Source: Neobacillus sp. PS2-9 (GTDB lineage Bacteria > Bacillota > Bacilli > Bacillales > Cytobacillaceae). Taken from it: 64,000 bases of DNA. The notes beneath the pieces are model-generated. The model did not search any database. It was not told the DNA's origin and worked only from the letters and a program-made list of their open reading frames with translations. Both the position numbers and the translations under genes were made by a program. This document shows, one piece after another, positions 59,474 through 64,000 of the stretch. The stretch's first letter is position 1. Every line of letters starts with the position of its first letter. Location of the stretch: positions 521,001 to 585,000 of the forward strand of contig NZ_CP133269.1 in assembly GCF_030915525.1 (NCBI RefSeq). Direction: 5' to 3'.

Positions 59474-59740
59474 GTGCAGCGGATGAAATTCTTTTTTAAA
59501 CAATTTCTATATGAGCCTTTGTGGTTTAAAATACTTATTCCTACAACATTACTTATCGCAATCATTTTAAGCAGTTCATTTTTTGCAGATACGGCTTTTT
59601 ATCAAAGTGTCTCCAAATTAGCAGCCGCTATCTTCTTTTGTGCGTACGGTATTAAATTTAGAAGGAATTTTAAAACAGCTAGCCTCTTTTTTGCTTGTTC
59701 GGTTCTATGTATTTATCTATCTATTATGTCACTATTTTAG
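59474..59740 (+). CDS. Small membrane protein, 88 residues
   Basis: GTG 59474 follows GAAGGGAG by about 10 bases; ATG 59483 is an alternative. After a basic start (KFFFKQFLYEPLWFK) come three hydrophobic segments (about 18-37, 44-60, 65-85). No family recognised. Ends just before a 44-bp palindrome that is its likely terminator. Confidence 0.6.
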   Translation: MQRMKFFFKQFLYEPLWFKILIPTTLLIAIILSSSFFADTAFYQSVSKLAAAIFFCAYGIKFRRNFKTASLFFACSVLCIYLSIMSLF

Positions 59741-59746
59741 TTAGTT

Positions 59747-59790
59747 GGGGACAGTCCCCCGCTGCTTTACAGCAGCGAGGGACTGTCCCT
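59747..59790. repeat. 44-bp palindrome, probable terminator
   Basis: GGGGACAGTCCCCCGCTGC and GCAGCGAGGGACTGTCCCT arms, then GTTTTT. Confidence 0.85.
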
Positions 59791-59805
59791 GTTTTTATCC
59801 ATTAA

Positions 59806-59875
59806 TTTTGTTGCAAATGCAACAAAAGTAGGTTAAATTTAATGTATGAAGTTTTTATTGCATTTGCAACAAAAA
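59806..59875. promoter_or_regulatory. Two GTTGCAAATGCAAC-type palindromes, probable MarR operators
   Basis: GTTGCAAATGCAAC is flanked by TTTT and AAAA at 59806-59827 (near-perfect over 22 bp). A second, ATTGCATTTGCAAC with the same flanks, is at 59852-59875; centres are 47 bp apart. They lie just before the marR-paiA pair. Confidence 0.75.
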
Positions 59876-59895
59876 TTCACACTAAGGAGTTCATT

Positions 59896-60884
<989 letters not shown>

Positions 60885-61038
60885 TGGAACTGAAAGGATT
60901 CATTATGTTAAAGATGGGATGGCTGCGGCTATCCTATTTTTTATATGGAATTAAATGACAAAAATGATATGATTTAATTAGGTGAATTTATGAGGCCGGT
61001 TGATTATAAAAAGTCATTTGAAAATGGGGGAGGGAGTT

Positions 61039-61218
61039 GTGTTAAGTAAGAAACTGAGCATCCCACAATTATTAATTACGGTGTTTTGGGTAATTACGTT
61101 AATTACTATTTCGTATGCATTCATAGTATGGGATAAACCAATATATCACGGTATGTATGCAGGTGGACTGTTTATTGTTGGTATAGTAATTGCTAAGTTG
61201 ATAGTTAAGGATAAATAG
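61039..61218 (+). CDS. Small membrane protein, 59 residues
   Basis: GTG 61039 chosen, after a GGGGGAGGGAG purine run; ATG 61024 would add five residues over that run. Two membrane helices (about 8-28 and 36-55) joined by VWDKPIYHGMYAG. No family recognised. Confidence 0.5.
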   Translation: MLSKKLSIPQLLITVFWVITLITISYAFIVWDKPIYHGMYAGGLFIVGIVIAKLIVKDK

Positions 61219-61303
61219 AAAGAATCAAAATGAGTAAAGAACATCCCTTGTGACATTATTTGGGTCTCAACGTCTATTATATTAATATAGGAGGGATTAA
61301 TTA

Positions 61304-61768
61304 TTGTCTAAATGGTTAGCTGCACCTGTACTTTTTATCCTATTTACTCTCATGGGTTGTTCAAGTAATGGAATGGAAGGAGATCAGCCTCCAAAATCTA
61401 TGATTCAAATTGGGAAGCAAACATATGAGATGAAGCTAGGGTCTTATTGCTGGAATGCAAATGGTCAAGGAACATGCGTGGATACACTTGGACCAGTTGA
61501 GCAATTAAAAGGGAAAAAGCCTATAGAAGTAAGACCTGGCGAAGTGTTAACTTTTGTGATGAACTATCATCCAAAACCAAACGAATTCCATTTAACTCAG
61601 ATGAATAATAATCACGAAATTGATTTCAATGTAGAGAAGAATCGGTTTACCGCACCTGTTGAAAAAGGGATATATTATTATTCTTACGGAGTATGGTGGA
61701 TGGATGAAAAGGATGAACATCTTTCAAATGGAAGTGCCTCTTATGCATTCGCTTTAGAGGTAAAATAG
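61304..61768 (+). CDS. Lipoprotein, 154 residues
   Basis: TTG 61304 behind AGGAGGG. Lipoprotein signal ending TLMGCSSN (Cys ~19), then a beta-rich outside domain with two Cys (LGSYCWNANGQGTCVD) and VRPGEVLTFVMNYHPKPNEFHLTQ. The last motif has the look of a small immunoglobulin-like or cupredoxin-like fold. No family name recognised; common among Bacillus lipoproteins of unknown role. Confidence 0.7.
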   Translation: MSKWLAAPVLFILFTLMGCSSNGMEGDQPPKSMIQIGKQTYEMKLGSYCWNANGQGTCVDTLGPVEQLKGKKPIEVRPGEVLTFVMNYHPKPNEFHLTQMNNNHEIDFNVEKNRFTAPVEKGIYYYSYGVWWMDEKDEHLSNGSASYAFALEVK

Positions 61769-61831
61769 GATTTGGAATGAACGTTTCTTATTGAGTAAAA
61801 GAATCATTCATGATAATTGAGGGGGATAAAT

Positions 61832-61930
61832 ATGTTTTCAAATATTGGTGTACCTGGCTTAATCCTTCTATTTCTCTTTTTAGCCTTAATTATTGGAGGG
61901 ATATTTTTATTGTATAAGATTTTTTTCTAA
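61832..61930 (+). CDS. 32-residue membrane peptide resembling the start of TatA
   Basis: ATG 61832 behind GGGGGATAA; the peptide is MFSNIGVPGLILLFLFLALI plus a hydrophobic tail ending YKIFF. The first 12 residues nearly match the N-terminus of Bacillus TatA proteins (MFSNIGIPGLIL), but the FGP hinge and amphipathic helix are missing. Either a small membrane protein in its own right or a truncated TatA; no longer TatA continuation is seen in the next 150 bases in any frame. Confidence 0.55.
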   Translation: MFSNIGVPGLILLFLFLALIIGGIFLLYKIFF

Positions 61931-62152
61931 GATTTTATTGGGGCTATTCTATTAAGTTGTTGATCCTGTTACATAGAAGTACTCCTCCAGTTATTCTTAA
62001 ACAATATTATTTTTTACAAAAAACCACTCCATATATGTTGGGCCTATTTTTTGTTAAAGATATGGATATAATATAGAGAGAATCAATTACCATTACTAGT
62101 TGGACCTCTTCAATTTATAAATATATTTATTAAGGTAATGGGAGGGGTCTAT

Positions 62153-62455
62153 ATGCTGAGATGTGCTTGGTGTATGAAAATCATAAAGAATAACCGGCCA
62201 GTATTTGGTTTAAGTGTTAAGTTCGCAGAGGGAATCGATTATACTGAAAGTGAAGGGAAAATCATTCAAATAGGTCTAAGCATTCGAAACACTACTGTTC
62301 CTATGATTGTCACAGCGAAAGGATCAGAAGCCAAATTACAAGGAACTGATGGTATATTTTCAATATGTAGTGAAAAATGCGGAATGAAAATGAAGGAAAC
62401 CTTAACAAAAGAATTGGCTACTTTTAAAGAATTTCACGATATTGCTCTTCAATAA
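62153..62455 (+). CDS. Small Cys-rich protein, 100 residues
   Basis: ATG 62153 behind GGGAGGGG. CAWCMK near the start and CSEKC at about 77-81 could form a zinc site (C-x2-C ... C-x3-C). The middle (FGLSVKFAEGIDYTESEGKIIQIGLSIRNTTVPMIVTAKGSEAK) is beta-rich. I do not recognise the family. Confidence 0.65.
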   Translation: MLRCAWCMKIIKNNRPVFGLSVKFAEGIDYTESEGKIIQIGLSIRNTTVPMIVTAKGSEAKLQGTDGIFSICSEKCGMKMKETLTKELATFKEFHDIALQ

Positions 62456-62476
62456 AAATAATTTCTGTGTAGTTTA

Positions 62477-62508
62477 GGCGTTTCTATTATAAAGGGACGC
62501 TTTTTTTA
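62477..62508 (+). terminator. Terminator of the Cys-rich gene
   Basis: GGCGTTTCT pairs with AGGGACGC (G-U pairs), then T7. Confidence 0.6.
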
Positions 62509-62592
62509 TTTAGGAGTGGTTGGAAAATATGTTGCTTTTAGAAGAGCTTCCGAAGTTACCGTCCTGCTCTTTTTCTCCGGTAAGCTTGTAGA

Positions 62593-62618
62593 AAAATAAA
62601 AACGCCAAATACTGGCGT
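62593..62618 (-). terminator. Terminator of the 57-residue gene (minus strand)
   Basis: ACGCCA/TGGCGT stem around a 5-base loop; on the minus strand TTTTTATTTTTC follows. Confidence 0.75.
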
Positions 62619-62634
62619 CTTATGTTTTGCGGTC

Positions 62635-62808
62635 CTATCGATTATCGTTGTCTGTTAAGTTGTCAACTGCGTTTGCAGTTGCGTCAACAGCATTCATTGC
62701 AGCATTTTCCGTGGCTTCTAGTCCTTTATGGATCGAATGAAACACGGCTCCTGCTCCACTTTTAATGTTTTCTGAAACATTTTTGTTATTTTTTTCTTGT
62801 TTAGACAA
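62635..62808 (-). CDS. Small hydrophilic protein, 57 residues
   Basis: TTG 62808 chosen because AGGAGG lies 8 bases upstream; GTG 62817 would overlap it. The product is helical and Ala/Asn-rich (KSGAGAVFHSIHKGLEATENAAMNAVDATANAVDNLTDNDNR), with a heptad-like GAVFHSIHKGLEATENA part. It may be a spore or stress protein; no family recognised. Confidence 0.6.
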   Translation of the reverse strand: MSKQEKNNKNVSENIKSGAGAVFHSIHKGLEATENAAMNAVDATANAVDNLTDNDNR

Positions 62809-62910
62809 TTTGTTCACCTCCTAAATGTCCATATGTTATGTAAAAAACAATAAGATATTCTGAGTATCGTCGTAGACACCCATCCTTTTTAAAAGGCACT
62901 GTTAAACTTG

Positions 62911-63043
62911 CCTGTTGATTTCCGCTCCAGGCACGAGCGGTTCGTGGGTGTTTCGGCGAGCCTCCTCGGCGCTTACGCCTGCGGGGTCTCCCCTGAACCA
63001 TATTCCCACAGGAGTCTTCGTGCCTTTCGCTCCAATCAACAGG
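62911..63043. repeat. GC-rich inverted-repeat element, ~133 bp
   Basis: Bounded by CCTGTTGATT (62911-62920) and AATCAACAGG (63034-63043), with a second pair CAGGCACGA/TCGTGCCT inside and a GC-rich core. It resembles non-coding elements scattered in Bacillaceae genomes. It fills part of the 377-bp gap 62809-63185; the rest has no gene. Confidence 0.65.
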
Positions 63044-63185
63044 GTGTAAAAATCAACACTGTTCTTTAACAAAGCCTTTTAAAAAAAACTCGAAAATAAT
63101 TAACGGACTTTTCGATTTTTATCAGTCCATTGATATGTGAGAATGTGATTAAACAAAGTTCCGAAGAATGTGAGGGGAAGTAGAA

Positions 63186-64000
63186 ATGCAAAAAGATATT
63201 CGAGTAGGAGTCATAGGTGTAGGCGGAGTAGGGGAAATTCTTTTAAGGGAGTTTTTACATCATCCGAGAACTGATGTGATCGGTATTTATGATACAACCC
63301 CATCCAGATTGAATGAAATAAGTGAGAAATATAATGTTCCTATGTTTGAGCATTATATTGATCTTATTGAAGATGAAAGAATCAATTTTGTCTATATCGC
63401 CGTTCCGCCTAAGTATCACCACTCCATAGCCATGGAGGTAATCAAAAGAAATAAACATGTTATTTGTGAGAAACCATTGGCCAATTCCTTGGATGAAGCT
63501 GAGGAGCTTTTTTCATTAGCGAAAGAGAGAAATATTATTCATGTGATGAATTTTCCAACCATCTACAGACAATGCTTCTCCACATTAAGAGAATATCTAT
63601 CCAATGGGTATATTGGGGATGTGCAAAGGGTCGAAATTCAATGTTATTTTCCAGAATGGCCAAGACCGTGGCAACAGAATAACTGGATCAGTTCAAGGGA
63701 GCAAGGTGGATTTATACGGGAAGTGTTCCCTCACTATATCCAAATGGTTCAAATGTTGTTTGGTGAGATGGACATTCAATACTCATCGGTAACATTCCCG
63801 GAGGATACGGAAAAATGCGAGACGAGTTTCATAGCTCATGGACAGATTAATGGTCAAATACCTGTCTTATTTAATGGAATAGCTGGAATCGGTCAAAAGG
63901 AAGAGATCGCCTTTACCATAATGGGGGATAAGGGTGTGATGGCTCTTGAAAACTGGCGTTCATTATCTATAAAAACTAGTACATCATCACCTGAAACCAT
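63186..64000 (+). CDS. Gfo/Idh/MocA family oxidoreductase (cut by window edge)
   Basis: 271 codons to the edge with no stop; ATG 63186 has GAGGGGAAG upstream. N-terminal Rossmann fold with GVIGVGGVGEILLREF (about 8-23), YIAVPPKYHHSIAMEVIKRNKHVICEKPLANSLDEAEEL including the EKP catalytic Lys (about 98), then the beta-sheet domain with GGFIREVFPHYIQMVQMLFG (His about 183). Such enzymes oxidise or epimerise sugars, inositols and related compounds with NAD(P). The substrate is unknown, and the next genes lie outside the window. Confidence 0.85.
   Translation, partial: MQKDIRVGVIGVGGVGEILLREFLHHPRTDVIGIYDTTPSRLNEISEKYNVPMFEHYIDLIEDERINFVYIAVPPKYHHSIAMEVIKRNKHVICEKPLANSLDEAEELFSLAKERNIIHVMNFPTIYRQCFSTLREYLSNGYIGDVQRVEIQCYFPEWPRPWQQNNWISSREQGGFIREVFPHYIQMVQMLFGEMDIQYSSVTFPEDTEKCETSFIAHGQINGQIPVLFNGIAGIGQKEEIAFTIMGDKGVMALENWRSLSIKTSTSSPET

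Overview
The window looks like chromosome of an aerobic, spore-forming Bacillaceae member, perhaps close to Neobacillus or Bacillus. The bases are AT-rich, and most ribosome binding sites are strong AGGAGG types with frequent GTG and TTG starts. It encodes a CwlJ germination hydrolase, a DUF3231 spore-type protein, a spore-cortex-type GH18 lipoprotein, an RsbR-type stressosome protein, PaiA and several ECF sigma factors. No phage, conjugative element, transposase, rRNA, tRNA or CRISPR array was recognised. The window cuts two genes: an ECF sigma factor at the left edge and a Gfo/Idh/MocA dehydrogenase at the right edge.

Left part (1-12 kb): an anti-sigma factor, a darcynin-like protein, an HD hydrolase, a five-gene ABC transporter operon with three different permeases (2.8-6.5 kb), a stand-alone PyrH-like kinase, an Lrp regulator divergent from a CMD/AhpD-like gene, a methyltransferase, an unlisted 51-residue membrane protein, an alpha/beta hydrolase and an ECF sigma factor.

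Catabolic part (12-41 kb): (a) an IclR gene divergent from an aspartase-superfamily lyase, an aldehyde dehydrogenase and a zinc alcohol dehydrogenase. (b) An RpiR gene divergent from SDR, AGPS-like FAD oxidase, FGGY kinase and BCCT transporter genes; the three enzymes resemble E. coli YgcW, YgcU and YgcE. (c) A YeiH-type exporter divergent from a YeiE/CysL-type LysR gene. (d) A probable sulfolactate pathway: SlcC-like dehydrogenase, SuyA, SuyB and a ComC-like dehydrogenase. (e) A TRAP transporter (DctPQM) divergent from a GntR/FadR gene. Modules d and e are about 6 kb apart but share a 19-bp palindromic operator found four times, so they probably form one regulon: sulfolactate enters by the TRAP system, is converted to the R isomer and is cleaved to pyruvate and sulfite. 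YeiH could export the sulfite.

Between d and e lies an ECF sigma factor, a beta-propeller anti-sigma-like protein, a lipoprotein and an OatA-like acyltransferase, with matching ECF-type promoters before the sigma gene and the acyltransferase. At 41.5-46.7 kb is a sucrose system (LacI regulator, PTS EIIBC, GH32 hydrolase, fructokinase) with three LacI-type operators and a promoter inside the end of the regulator gene. The right third holds mixed housekeeping, spore and stress genes.

Repeats are unusually abundant. About a dozen copies of a 44-bp perfect or near-perfect palindrome (GGGGACAGTCCCCC arms) sit at gene ends and probably act as terminators. Three arrays of 10-mers (TGACGAGTAA twice, ATTCTACAAA once) share a 20-21 bp period. 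A 52-bp tandem array lies just before the sulfolactate genes. All names rest on reading the sequence and remembered family motifs; no searches were run.
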